DNA from: Bernardetiaceae bacterium
GTDB lineage: Bacteria > Bacteroidota > Bacteroidia > Cytophagales > Bernardetiaceae
DNA length: 64,000 bases
Assembly (NCBI GenBank): GCA_020832465.1
Contig: JAFIER010000119.1
Span: 18,653 to 82,652 of the forward strand
Direction: 5' to 3'
Part shown: piece after piece, positions 44,442-54,317 of the stretch
Layout: every line of letters starts with the position of its first letter
Position numbering within the stretch: position 1 is the stretch's first letter
Made by a program: the position numbers and the translations under genes
The notes under the pieces: model-generated
The model's input: only the letters and a program-made list of their open reading frames with translations
The model's database searches: none
What the model was told of the DNA's origin: nothing

Positions 44442-46532
44442 ATGCGTTACTATTTTACTATTTTTTGTAGCTATTTTGCCTTGTGTTTTTTAGCCTTTTT
44501 ATACCCTAATAACAAAATTTTTGCACAGCAAAACTTACAGCACCAAGGCTTTTATCAACTCGATAATGGCATGAACGGCAATGCGAGCTATAGCTATCTA
44601 AAAATAGAAAAAAATGATACTACACAGCAAGATTCGATTGTTTTGAATGGTAGCTTTAAATTTGATGGCGATAACTTTAAAGAAAATAACTGCCAAAATT
44701 TAGAACGCATTGAAGTTGCCGGAAAATATACAGAAAATCTCAAAAATGGAAATTGGATATACAGAATTGAAAACTATGACCTCAACCTCAATGCAATAGA
44801 TAAAAACCTAAGAGTAAATAGCAGTCTAGATGGGCATAGAAAAACATTACGCGCAGATTACGAAAATGGATACCCACATAACAAATGGACTTTTCTGCAC
44901 CACAACATCAATAACGGACGACTCGAAAAAAATCAAATTAAAAGCGAAGTTTCTTGTAATCTTGGTTTTGCACAAAACGCATTTGATTATTTTAATGCCT
45001 TAGACAAAGATAGAACACCCATACAAGTAAAAGGACAATTCGACGAAGAAGGAAACTTACACGGCACTTGGGAAATTTATTATGCCAAAACGCAAGAAGA
45101 GAAAAAAACAAAAGAAGTAAGAAAGTATCAAAATGGTTTTCTGTTGCGTATTCAAATCATAGAAAACTATAAAGATGCAAATCCCAATATACTTAGTGAT
45201 GTTATTTATCACGATGTAATAACTAAATTGGAAGCACTTGAAAAAGGTGAAGATACAACGAATATTCGCATCGGTAAACGACAATTCGGACTCCTTTTTA
45301 ACAATGGATACAACCCTAACACCTCACGTATCAATGCACAAAAAAGAGGTAATAAAATCATAGAAAATGCCCTCGAACCATACAAAGATAGTAGTCATAT
45401 TCAAAACTACTTTGAAGGACATTTTCCAATGGTTATTGGAATGACAAAAAGATTTCAATTTGTATATCCCGCTCAAGAGGATAGTTTGCTAAAAAGTACG
45501 CAACAAATTATACATAAATTACAACAAAGTTACGACTCTATTCTCAATAGCTCACAAATCATACTCTATAAAAGAGAAGACGACTCCCTTGCACTTGGAT
45601 ACGCTTTTATAGAACTCGCCAAACAAAAAACTGAAAAAGTGTGGGCTACGCTTGAAAACTTAAAGTCCGAAGAATTTGACTACTCTGATAGAAATAATTT
45701 CTACAACAAAGGTATAGAAGGTTTGAAACAAAAAACTGATTCTATTACCTACGATTATGATGGAAAAAATCGTAAAGTTGCTATTACATTTAAAAGTAAA
45801 ATAGCAGAAAACGATAATATTGCCAAAGCATTATATGACTACAGCAAAGCCTTAGAAAAGCAAAGTCAAGAATATTTTGACTACATGAAAGAGGCGCTAA
45901 AAGATGTCATGAAAGAACAAAGAATCCTCGAGTTGGATTCACTTATCATACTCAATACGCAAAAAGTAGCTATGCAATATATAGGCAAAACACATAACAA
46001 ACAAAATATTACAAAAGAAGACCTACCCGAAGATAAAGATATTACAGACTTACAACTCAAAGTATATCAAGAAATTGCACTTAACAAGCAAAATGAGCTT
46101 ATTAAACTCTATAATAATGCAGAAAATAGAAATGATAAAATGCAAGTCGGTGAAGAAATTATAAATTGGCATATTTTGCTCAAAGATGCTTATCCTATAC
46201 TCGAGTATATCTCAAGAATGCCCGAATCGCTCGATAGTGCTTTTACAGAATACAAAGAAAACCCTTTTGATAGAAGACTTACTGAATCGCGCATAAGACC
46301 CAATATTTATAACAAAGCTGTAAACAGACTCCTTCCCGAAATGGTAAATGCTATACCCAACTCGAGAAAACTCGCTGACTTCAAACAAAATATAGAAGAA
46401 ATAGTCAGACTCGATAAAAGATTACGCGAATTTGCAACCTCTGACCCCAAATCCGAAGAAGTAAGAAAACTAAACATAAGACTAAGAAGCGAAAATGTAC
46501 CCGAAAGAATCAAAAGACTACTCGGGCTATAA
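44442..46532 (+). CDS. Large exported protein with MORN-like repeats and helical C-terminus
   Basis: 696 residues. A signal peptide (about 1-28, ending KIFAQQ) leads into an N-terminal region with MORN/YwqK-like motifs (NGNWIYRIEN, NGYPHNKWTFLHH, GNLHGTWEIYY), then about 400 residues that are mainly helical and highly charged. I do not recognise a named family. It lies between the beta-barrel gene and the second DUF2490 gene, so it is part of the same envelope cluster. Its start MRYYFTIFC gives a clean signal. Confidence 0.6.
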   Translation: MRYYFTIFCSYFALCFLAFLYPNNKIFAQQNLQHQGFYQLDNGMNGNASYSYLKIEKNDTTQQDSIVLNGSFKFDGDNFKENNCQNLERIEVAGKYTENLKNGNWIYRIENYDLNLNAIDKNLRVNSSLDGHRKTLRADYENGYPHNKWTFLHHNINNGRLEKNQIKSEVSCNLGFAQNAFDYFNALDKDRTPIQVKGQFDEEGNLHGTWEIYYAKTQEEKKTKEVRKYQNGFLLRIQIIENYKDANPNILSDVIYHDVITKLEALEKGEDTTNIRIGKRQFGLLFNNGYNPNTSRINAQKRGNKIIENALEPYKDSSHIQNYFEGHFPMVIGMTKRFQFVYPAQEDSLLKSTQQIIHKLQQSYDSILNSSQIILYKREDDSLALGYAFIELAKQKTEKVWATLENLKSEEFDYSDRNNFYNKGIEGLKQKTDSITYDYDGKNRKVAITFKSKIAENDNIAKALYDYSKALEKQSQEYFDYMKEALKDVMKEQRILELDSLIILNTQKVAMQYIGKTHNKQNITKEDLPEDKDITDLQLKVYQEIALNKQNELIKLYNNAENRNDKMQVGEEIINWHILLKDAYPILEYISRMPESLDSAFTEYKENPFDRRLTESRIRPNIYNKAVNRLLPEMVNAIPNSRKLADFKQNIEEIVRLDKRLREFATSDPKSEEVRKLNIRLRSENVPERIKRLLGL

Positions 46533-46575
46533 TCTTAGAACAACAAAAAATTATATCATTATAAAACGCTATATC

Positions 46576-47382
46576 ATGGAAATCTTTAAGCAAAAACTCC
46601 GTTTTGTTTTTCTATATGCTTTTTTTACAGTCTTATTTGTGAGCACATCTCTTGCCCAAGGAGACGAAAAAACTACTTTAGACAACAGGATACTGTACAC
46701 AAAATATACCATAGCAGACTTTTTTAATTTTGAAAAAAGTAAATGGTTATGGGAATTAGATGTAGTCTATCGTCGTCAAAGCGAGTTGGGTGCACCTAAC
46801 ATTTACAATCGCCCTTTAAGGTTTAGCGTCAGACCTTGGATTGCCTATCAATTTACGAAAATGACAAGAGTGAGTTTTCAGCCTTTTGCATATTTTCAAA
46901 GCGCACCTCGTTATGCCACCGAAAACGCATTAGATAATGAGTTTGAAAGAGAGTTTCGCTCTACCTTGCAAATTAATAATTATGCCTATTACGGACGGCT
47001 CAACTTTACTCACCGCATAAGATTTGAATCTCGCTGGCGCGGCATAGACCAAGAACAAGTCAAACATAATTTTAGAGCAAGATATAGAATGCGACTTCGC
47101 GTGCCTCTGAATACTGACTATTTTTATACTAATAACACAATTTACTCCTCTATCTACTCTGAATTGCACGTAGAATGGGGAAGAGATTTTGGCACAAACT
47201 ATCTCAGTCAGAATCGTAGTTTTGCCGGATTAGGCTACAGATTTTGGAACTGGGCAAGAGTAGAACTCGGTTATTTGCACCAATACAATGTAAGGGGAAA
47301 TACAAATATCGTAGATTTATCAAGAGGTCCGATGTTTTATTTCTTCTTAGACTTCCTCAGCGAGTTGAAAGTAAATAGATAA
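46576..47382 (+). CDS. DUF2490 outer-membrane-type protein (second copy)
   Basis: 268 residues from MEIFKQKLRFVFLYAF (46576), with a signal peptide ending at SLAQG. The strand pattern matches the first copy: SKWLWELDVVYRRQSELG, RFSVRPWIAYQFTK, FRSTLQINNYAYYGRLNF, THRIRFESRWRGID, and VRGNTNIVDLSRGP near the end. An upstream in-frame start at 46495 overlaps the preceding gene and lacks a signal, so I reject it. Last gene of the cluster. Confidence 0.77.
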   Translation: MEIFKQKLRFVFLYAFFTVLFVSTSLAQGDEKTTLDNRILYTKYTIADFFNFEKSKWLWELDVVYRRQSELGAPNIYNRPLRFSVRPWIAYQFTKMTRVSFQPFAYFQSAPRYATENALDNEFEREFRSTLQINNYAYYGRLNFTHRIRFESRWRGIDQEQVKHNFRARYRMRLRVPLNTDYFYTNNTIYSSIYSELHVEWGRDFGTNYLSQNRSFAGLGYRFWNWARVELGYLHQYNVRGNTNIVDLSRGPMFYFFLDFLSELKVNR

Positions 47383-47413
47383 TAGAATCAAAGCATCTTG
47401 ATAAAAAAGCCTT

Positions 47414-47477
47414 AGCAATAACATTTCACCCAGAAATGTTATTGCTGTAGTCATTGAGCAAAATTTTGTCGTACACC
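47414..47477. repeat. MITE-like repeat, left end missing
   Basis: AGCAATAACATTTC and GAAATGTTATTGCT form the hairpin; TTTTGTCGTACACC is the right end. The repeat lies at the boundary between the envelope cluster and the oppositely oriented accessory region. Confidence 0.7.
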
Positions 47478-47498
47478 TCGTGCCCCCCAAACACCTAT

Positions 47499-50400
47499 TT
47501 AAACAAATCTAATTCTATCAAGCGTCTCCATCACCCTCACCGTCTCCGCAAGTGCAGTAATAACCTTCTGATAATGAGCAATCTCATCAAAAGAAAGCGT
47601 GCGCCCTTTGCGGTCTTTAAGCCACTTTTGCGCAGGCTGGTAGCCACCGATATAAAACTCCCAAGCGACTGCTGGAACATTGTCAAAATATTGGGTTTCG
47701 TTGATATAAACTTTTCCAATTTTAGGATTGTCTTTTTTCGGTATAAAACCAGGACTACTTTTTGTGAGCTTACGACTGATTTTGTTATCGCCTTCGCAGG
47801 GGTAGTTCACATCTGTTTTTTCTAATAAGGGACGCTCCAAAAGATGTAGCGCACGAAGCTCGCTACCAAAATTTACCAACTGCCAAAAAGTTTCTGCATT
47901 TTCGGGATAAGGCACACGGGGAAAATCTATTTTCAAAAATTCCTTGTACTTCTCTCGGTAACTTGGTGAGTGCAAAACAGCATAAATATAATCCAAAATA
48001 TCAATAGGCGCAAAAGCATCTCTGCGCTCAAGATTTTTCTCTGCCGTAAAGTCTAAGCCCAAAGTATCGACAATTTTTTTGATAATTTGTGGATTCAGGT
48101 TGGGTTTGCGTTCAGGCTCTGACTCTAAACCTAACTCCATATTATTTGCTTGCTTATTTTTTTGTAAGGCTTCTAACTGCGCCTCGAGACTCTCAACAGA
48201 GGTTTTCAGCTCTTCGTAAGTACTTTGATTTTCTTCAAATAGTTTGGCTTCGTTTTCCGTAGCAGGTGTTATATGCTCAAAAAATGGCAATACCGTGTTT
48301 TCATAAAATTTCTTTACCGGCTCGTACAGCTCACGTGCTTGCCTGAGGCGTATTTGTAAATCCTGAATTTTATGTTCATATTTTGTATTAAAAATAGTAT
48401 TTTCTCTATGATAGTTTTTGTAAGTATATAATGGAAAACGAAATGAATTATCAGAAATATAATGCTCATCGGAGATATACTTACCTATAAAAACAAAATC
48501 CCCATTGCGCGAACTCTCCATTCCCAAATTATCTCGCATAAAAAAGCTATCCATCACATCGATGCGCGCCCGCGAAAGAAATTTATTATCATAATAAGTG
48601 TAGCGATAATCAAAAGGACGATATTCGTATTTACAGATTTTTTCAGCCTCAAAAGCAAGGTTATAATCAGATTTATACTCCCAAGTTGTACGGTCGCTAA
48701 GTCCATACTGACTTCGTATATCTTTCTTATTCAAATTATTAGTTATAATATTGCTTATTCTTTGTGAAAGTTTTTCTTTATCAAAATCTATTGCAATATG
48801 GTCTATTTTGGTTTTGATACCTGCCGAATATTTTACAAATAGCTCGGTAATCTTAAAACCTTTCTCATAGCTTTTTCGCAAACCAAAATCTTTGGGCACA
48901 AAGAAAGCATACTTCTCATCTATTTTTAATTTTGTCCATTTTATAGAATCCAAATTATTTTTATTCAAAAAGTCATACTTCATTTGCCTTTTGCCATAAA
49001 GGTCGTAATGAAATACTTCTGAAATTTTTGAAGATTTTTTATCTTTATTTTTCACAAAAATATTGATACTCACACCTTGCATAATATCAAATACGTTTTG
49101 GTCGGTACTTCCGTCGGGTGCAGTCTCTTTTTTGCGTGCGTTGCCGTGCAAATCCAAAATGTAAATTTTATCAAAACTCTTGAGCAAACTTTTGCGCATT
49201 TGGCGGTGCGTAACCCCATCGATAAAGCTATTATTTGAAATGTAAGCTAACACACCACTGCCATTTTTATCGATAAAATGCTGCCCATAACGAATGAATT
49301 TGATGTAATCATCATCGAGATTGAGTTTGCGTTCGTTGAGATTTTTCTTATAATCTTCAATCAAATTCTGAATCCAAGCACCTTTATTTGAGCTACTTAC
49401 GCTATACGGTGGATTGCCCATTACGCACATCACAGGTACATCGCGCTTGATGCTATCGGCTTGCTTGCCCTCGTCTGAAAGCCAACGAGTCATGAACAAA
49501 TCTATCACCTCATCGCTGGCTTCCTCCAAACTATTAGTCAAGAATATGCGCAAGCGTTCGTCAGTTTCGGAGCGGTAGCCAGTCTCGGCAAGTAACAAAT
49601 CCAACTGCAAATGCGCCATCGCATAACTCGCCATCAAGAGCTCAAAACCGTTCAAGCGAGGAAGCAAATCTGAAGTTACGTAGCTACTCCAAACACCTTT
49701 TTTATTCTCAAAATTTTTATATATTTGCCGAATTACTTCTGCCAAAAATGTACCCGTGCCCGTAGCAGGGTCAAGGATTTGTACTTTATGCACCTCACTT
49801 TGTACTTTTTTACCCTGAATATCTAACTTGATTTGTGTTTTACTAGTATCGGCAAGTCCAAGAGGCAGGTCAAAATCTTGCTTCAAAATATCATCAACGG
49901 CTTTTACAATAAAACTCACCACAGGCGCAGGCGTATACCAAACCCCTCTTGCTTTGCGCAATTGTGGGTCGTAAGCACTCAAAAAATCTTCATAAAAATG
50001 AATAATAGGGTCTTCCATTTGGGTAGAACGACCGTAATTTTTCAATACCCCCGAAACATTACAAGCCAAAAATATCTGAACCAAATCATCGACAATCCAA
50101 CGAATCCGCACATCTAAGTCGTAGCCCGCAATATACTGAAATAGCTTACGCAAAAAAGGATTGGATTTGGGAATCAATTCCGCCGCTTTCTGCCTGCTAA
50201 AATTTTCTAAATCTTCATCGTGCAAACGAGCCGCAAACATGCCATAAGTGATGGTTTGTGCATACACATCTGAAAAAGTTTTCGCAGTAATATCGCTAAT
50301 CAGCACCTTTTGGAAAGCGATAAGTTGGTCTTTGAGTGAAGAGTCCGTCTGATTTTCCTCGTCCGAAATCAAAGCACGCTCGATGACTTCGGCTAAAAGT

Positions 50401-50906
50401 CGGGCTTTGGCAGCCATCATTTCTGCCAGTTTGTTCGGATTTTTGATAGTCGTACCGACGAGTTGCACAAAGTCGCGAAGCAGATTTTCAAACCGCTTAA
50501 AATTTGCGGGAATTGGTTCGATAGTCTTATCCCTAAGTTTGCCTATTGCGATTTGCTCGAGCAGTTCGCCCTCTTTATAAAAATAAAAACGCAGATAATC
50601 AGTAAAAATAATATGATTCAAAGAGGCTTTATACCTATCAAATTGTGCTTTATTGCCTGTTTTCTTTTTGCCTTCGAGGTCTGGGTCTCCAATATTTTTG
50701 GCTTCGATAAAAGCAATCGGCAGTTCGTTTTTGGTTAGAATATAATCGGGCGCACCGCAGGCTTGGCGTTTGGGTTCGTTCATAGCTTGAATTTCAGGAC
50801 ATAGCGTCTCGACCAGATTTTGTAAATCTGCACGGAAGCTGTGCTCTGTAGCGTTGCCGAGTTGGTAGCGGCGATTGAGGTTGGCAATATATTGCTCTAC
50901 AGTCAT
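47499..50906 (-). CDS. Type IIG/ISP-like restriction-modification enzyme
   Basis: 1135 residues combining nuclease and methyltransferase. The N-terminal PD-(D/E)XK nuclease shows D54 (GAPDYIL) and E68-x-K70 (FIEAKNIG). Residues about 180-340 are a helical connector (YDLDVRIRWIVDDLVQIF). The N6-adenine methyltransferase has motif I ILDPATGTGTFLAEVIRQI (about 379) and motif IV VMGNPPYSVSSS (about 499). The C-terminal 400 residues should read the target site. No helicase domain is present, so it is nearer type IIG than the Ski2-containing ISP enzymes. It stands alone. Confidence 0.87.
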   Translation of the reverse strand: MTVEQYIANLNRRYQLGNATEHSFRADLQNLVETLCPEIQAMNEPKRQACGAPDYILTKNELPIAFIEAKNIGDPDLEGKKKTGNKAQFDRYKASLNHIIFTDYLRFYFYKEGELLEQIAIGKLRDKTIEPIPANFKRFENLLRDFVQLVGTTIKNPNKLAEMMAAKARLLAEVIERALISDEENQTDSSLKDQLIAFQKVLISDITAKTFSDVYAQTITYGMFAARLHDEDLENFSRQKAAELIPKSNPFLRKLFQYIAGYDLDVRIRWIVDDLVQIFLACNVSGVLKNYGRSTQMEDPIIHFYEDFLSAYDPQLRKARGVWYTPAPVVSFIVKAVDDILKQDFDLPLGLADTSKTQIKLDIQGKKVQSEVHKVQILDPATGTGTFLAEVIRQIYKNFENKKGVWSSYVTSDLLPRLNGFELLMASYAMAHLQLDLLLAETGYRSETDERLRIFLTNSLEEASDEVIDLFMTRWLSDEGKQADSIKRDVPVMCVMGNPPYSVSSSNKGAWIQNLIEDYKKNLNERKLNLDDDYIKFIRYGQHFIDKNGSGVLAYISNNSFIDGVTHRQMRKSLLKSFDKIYILDLHGNARKKETAPDGSTDQNVFDIMQGVSINIFVKNKDKKSSKISEVFHYDLYGKRQMKYDFLNKNNLDSIKWTKLKIDEKYAFFVPKDFGLRKSYEKGFKITELFVKYSAGIKTKIDHIAIDFDKEKLSQRISNIITNNLNKKDIRSQYGLSDRTTWEYKSDYNLAFEAEKICKYEYRPFDYRYTYYDNKFLSRARIDVMDSFFMRDNLGMESSRNGDFVFIGKYISDEHYISDNSFRFPLYTYKNYHRENTIFNTKYEHKIQDLQIRLRQARELYEPVKKFYENTVLPFFEHITPATENEAKLFEENQSTYEELKTSVESLEAQLEALQKNKQANNMELGLESEPERKPNLNPQIIKKIVDTLGLDFTAEKNLERRDAFAPIDILDYIYAVLHSPSYREKYKEFLKIDFPRVPYPENAETFWQLVNFGSELRALHLLERPLLEKTDVNYPCEGDNKISRKLTKSSPGFIPKKDNPKIGKVYINETQYFDNVPAVAWEFYIGGYQPAQKWLKDRKGRTLSFDEIAHYQKVITALAETVRVMETLDRIRFV

Positions 50907-51000
50907 AGAATCTAAGTTATTTTTACTTTTTGCGATTACAAAACGATAATAACCACTCTTTTTAGAAAAAACAACTATTGAATAACTAATTAAGGAATTT

Positions 51001-51124
51001 TAAGATTTTGCGATGGGGGGGCGATTGCGGAGCACTAAACTTCATTAGATATACAAAGCTTGAATTTAGCACTTCACTGTCATAGAAGCACGAAACCCCT
51101 GCTTGCGTATAGCGGATGTTGTGC
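51001..51124. other. attC-like site a (left end of the array)
   Basis: Contains the shared internal motif TTTAGCACTTCACTGTCATA followed by GAAGCACGAAACCCCTGCTT, and ends GCGGATGTTGTGC. The right-hand core GTTGTGC differs from GTTRRRY at one position; the left core is unclear. It separates hamB from the type IIG gene. Confidence 0.6.
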
Positions 51125-51134
51125 AATCGTGCTT

Positions 51135-54100
51135 TTAATTTATCCCATTCAATTTCTCCCACACCCTCTTATATTCCTCACCACTTAATCGTGCCCCTGC
51201 AGGTCTAACACTTTCCCAAGTTTCTTGTTCCTGATTTCTAAGCCAATTATTAACTGAATCGGTTGGTTGAGAGAAAATTTCGCCATTTACTGCTGCATCG
51301 TATAGCTGGCCTAAACGGTTAGCAATGCTTCTTGGAATATTATTCTTTCGCATTAACACGCCTTCATCTGTATTGACACCATAATGTAAGTAAGCAGGAA
51401 GATTTGCCATCCTTTTTTTATCAATCTCGGACAGACTATCCCAATCAACCCCACTTGTTGGCATACTTTGCAAAGCTGCTAAACCCCACGTTGCGGAATG
51501 AGCTACAACTTTATATAAGGCTTGCGTTGTTTTCTGAATCGCATTATTCAACTCTTTATCAGGATAAAACCGACTAGCAATATGAGATAATGATTGTCCA
51601 TTAACCCAATCAATTATCAATCTAGCAATACTTGACTGATCTAAGGGTCTTTCACTAGTACTAAGTGTTGCAATTGATTTTCGAATCTCATAGGTGTTTA
51701 GCATTATGCCTACAAGTTTTTGCATACTTTGATTCTGCTCTGAAAACAACTGGTTTTTATTCCAATCATTTGGCGTAATACCTGATGTTGCCAATTTCCC
51801 AATCATTTGTCTTACCGACACTGATGAAAAGCCAGTTGCATCAGACATTTTTGCATCTGCTAATGAAATAGAATTGGCATATCTTCTTATATTCTCCCTC
51901 AAGAAATTCTTCTTGTCGGCAGGTAATTGGCGATAGCCAAATGTACCTTGCAACTTTTGTTCAATCTGTGCTAAAAAAGCCTCTTGACTTTGTACTTGTT
52001 TCCTGAGATGCGAAATGTATTGTAATATTGCGGACCATCTTTCGTCAACAAATAGCCATCTATCAAAATTGAATTCAGCGTGCTTTAATGCATTATCAAT
52101 AGCACCGACTAATTGAGATAACAACGCTCCTGAAGCAGATGTTATGTACGAAGAAACCTCCTGTAAATCTTGATCATTTCTAACTGAAACACCCACCCAG
52201 CCCATGCTGTCTTGGCCAGCACGACCAACTCTTCCTGCTAAATTCCAAAAGTCTCTAACTGGCATTGGCCCAACATAAGGATAATTATAGGCACCCATAA
52301 TTACAGCTGAAACAGGGAAATTAATTCCTTGGGCTATTGTTGTAGTTGCTACTAATGCCTGTAATTTTTCGCTTGACATCAAATCTTCAACTAAAAAGCG
52401 AATTTCATCTGGAAGGGCAGAGCTGTGAACTGCAATCCGTCTACTCAAAAATCTTGCTAAGGGAAAATCATTTCCCAGCTCACTTTGAACTAATTTGATT
52501 AATAAATCAACATCATCATCATAGCCAAAATTATCATCCGATTTCTCAAACAGCGTTTCTGCAATGCTATACGTTTCATTCGGGTCAGAAGCCAATACAA
52601 TTATTGGTGATGCAGGATTTAAACAATTAGCCCCAACTGTTTTTGCGATTTTTACTTTTGATGCCCTAGCTTGAGATGCTGTTTCGTCTGTAGTTCCTTG
52701 GAACAATGGAATAGCTTCCCCAACTTCGTACGTTCCTTTATCTGTATGCAATGTTCTCAATACATAGTCATACTCTCTTTTTCGACCCTCTATTTGAATA
52801 GCTCCAATAACTCGCTCATTCGGTTGCCACCAATCCAATGTTAAATTAATAACTTTTCCTCTTTCCGGAGCCAGCCAATTGACTATTTCATCAGAATTGG
52901 AAATGTCAGGGGTCATTAATAAGAAATTCGCTTCCTCACAATCATTTTTAATCGTTGACAACAGGAACTCAAGGTTTAAGCCTCTTTGTTTCTCTTCAAT
53001 GTTGTGAGCTTCGTCCACTACTGTTAAAACCAAGGCTCTTTGCTCTGTAGTACCAAGACCTTGACGAACAAGCAGGTTCATTTTCTCATAGGTAGTTACT
53101 AGCACATCAAACGTAGTTCGATTGCCGTTCTCTTCAATCAAGTGTTGCTCAAATCCATCTAATTCAATGGCGCCACTTGCTTTCTCCACACTTAACCCAA
53201 TATTGCCCAAATCTCTTTTGAGTTGGTTATAAATCTGGTTAACCAATGCTTTTGTTGGAACTACATAAGCAACCCAACCACCCTGATTTCTGAATTGATT
53301 CAAGGCTTGTAAAATCCGATACTCTGCAATGAGTGTTTTGCCGCTGGAAGTCGGTAGATTTACAACGATAGCCCGATGTGCAGGGTTTAGTAGCTGTCCT
53401 TCTAAAATTGATTCCTTTTGTGGGTAAAGTAACTCAACCAATCCTTTTTCCTGACGACTTACATATCGATTAAATTGTGTAACCCAATTGTTGATTCCTC
53501 TTGTATTGTGCCAAATGGTGTTTCTGACCATTTTCACTGCAAATGCTTCAAAGAATTGATACATCAAGCTCAAACTTATATTGCCTGACTTTTGGGCATA
53601 CTCACCTGAAATCTGTAAATGATAGCGCAACTGATCTTCTGGCTCTAATGGCCTGCCTTCCAATAAGTATTGCCCTAAAATATCGATGCTCTTAGCGAAA
53701 TGATACAAAGAAACCAATTCAGCCGCTCCATAAGGACGACTTTCCTCATTTACCTGATTAAGAAAGTTTGCCTCAAACTGTTGTTGTTCGGCTCTTAATT
53801 GATTGATTAGCTCTACAGCCTCGCTTACATCTCGCCAATTTTCTTTTTTCACCAATTGAACAACAGCTTTGAAAGAAACGGTCAAGATTCTATTGTTCCA
53901 GTTATCAACAAGCTCAATACCTCGTATCTGTTCTTCAAGCTCTTTTAGGTATTGCTTTACAAAATGCCAATGCTCTCCTAAATATCCGAATGCAATCAGC
54001 TTAAAAGTCTCATACACAAAATACTCACTTTCAACAATTGCAGGTAACTGACTGGCTATATCAAAATAAGTAGAGCACAAGGCTTTGAATTCGTTCGATG

Positions 54101-54317
54101 TCTGCTCAGTCTGCTCAGTATTTCGTTGCTCCCAAAGTTCAATGATGCGTAATTCACATAATTCTTTGGCCTTTATGAGCTGTTGGATTTCAACTTCATC
54201 GAGTTGAAGGCTTGTAAACCGTCTTGATAATTTTCCCTTTTGTATGAGCATACCAATCCCTGCAAGCATATCTGGATAGGCTTGTTCTAAGATGTGATAT
54301 TTGGTTTGTATGCTCAT
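51135..54317 (-). CDS. hamB: HamB-like superfamily 2 helicase (Hachiman-type)
   Basis: 1060 residues from MSIQTKYHIL at 54317, chosen because its ATG overlaps the hamA stop (ATGA, 54314-54317). Helicase core: Walker A VNLPTSSGKTLIAEY (about 325), VVPTKALVNQI, VTTYEKM, DEAH box VVDEAHNIEE (about 435), VATTTIAQGINFP and the arginine-finger motif GRVGRAGQD (about 697). Long helical flanks (about 1-290 and 760-1060) are typical of HamB. In characterised Hachiman systems HamB detects damaged or phage DNA and releases HamA. Cytoplasmic. Confidence 0.78.
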   Translation of the reverse strand: MSIQTKYHILEQAYPDMLAGIGMLIQKGKLSRRFTSLQLDEVEIQQLIKAKELCELRIIELWEQRNTEQTEQTSNEFKALCSTYFDIASQLPAIVESEYFVYETFKLIAFGYLGEHWHFVKQYLKELEEQIRGIELVDNWNNRILTVSFKAVVQLVKKENWRDVSEAVELINQLRAEQQQFEANFLNQVNEESRPYGAAELVSLYHFAKSIDILGQYLLEGRPLEPEDQLRYHLQISGEYAQKSGNISLSLMYQFFEAFAVKMVRNTIWHNTRGINNWVTQFNRYVSRQEKGLVELLYPQKESILEGQLLNPAHRAIVVNLPTSSGKTLIAEYRILQALNQFRNQGGWVAYVVPTKALVNQIYNQLKRDLGNIGLSVEKASGAIELDGFEQHLIEENGNRTTFDVLVTTYEKMNLLVRQGLGTTEQRALVLTVVDEAHNIEEKQRGLNLEFLLSTIKNDCEEANFLLMTPDISNSDEIVNWLAPERGKVINLTLDWWQPNERVIGAIQIEGRKREYDYVLRTLHTDKGTYEVGEAIPLFQGTTDETASQARASKVKIAKTVGANCLNPASPIIVLASDPNETYSIAETLFEKSDDNFGYDDDVDLLIKLVQSELGNDFPLARFLSRRIAVHSSALPDEIRFLVEDLMSSEKLQALVATTTIAQGINFPVSAVIMGAYNYPYVGPMPVRDFWNLAGRVGRAGQDSMGWVGVSVRNDQDLQEVSSYITSASGALLSQLVGAIDNALKHAEFNFDRWLFVDERWSAILQYISHLRKQVQSQEAFLAQIEQKLQGTFGYRQLPADKKNFLRENIRRYANSISLADAKMSDATGFSSVSVRQMIGKLATSGITPNDWNKNQLFSEQNQSMQKLVGIMLNTYEIRKSIATLSTSERPLDQSSIARLIIDWVNGQSLSHIASRFYPDKELNNAIQKTTQALYKVVAHSATWGLAALQSMPTSGVDWDSLSEIDKKRMANLPAYLHYGVNTDEGVLMRKNNIPRSIANRLGQLYDAAVNGEIFSQPTDSVNNWLRNQEQETWESVRPAGARLSGEEYKRVWEKLNGIN

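Noticed and set aside
47499..50906. Type IIG gene as a further array cassette
   Set aside because: Only its upstream side has an attC-like site; the downstream side carries a MITE-like repeat, so membership in the array is unproven.
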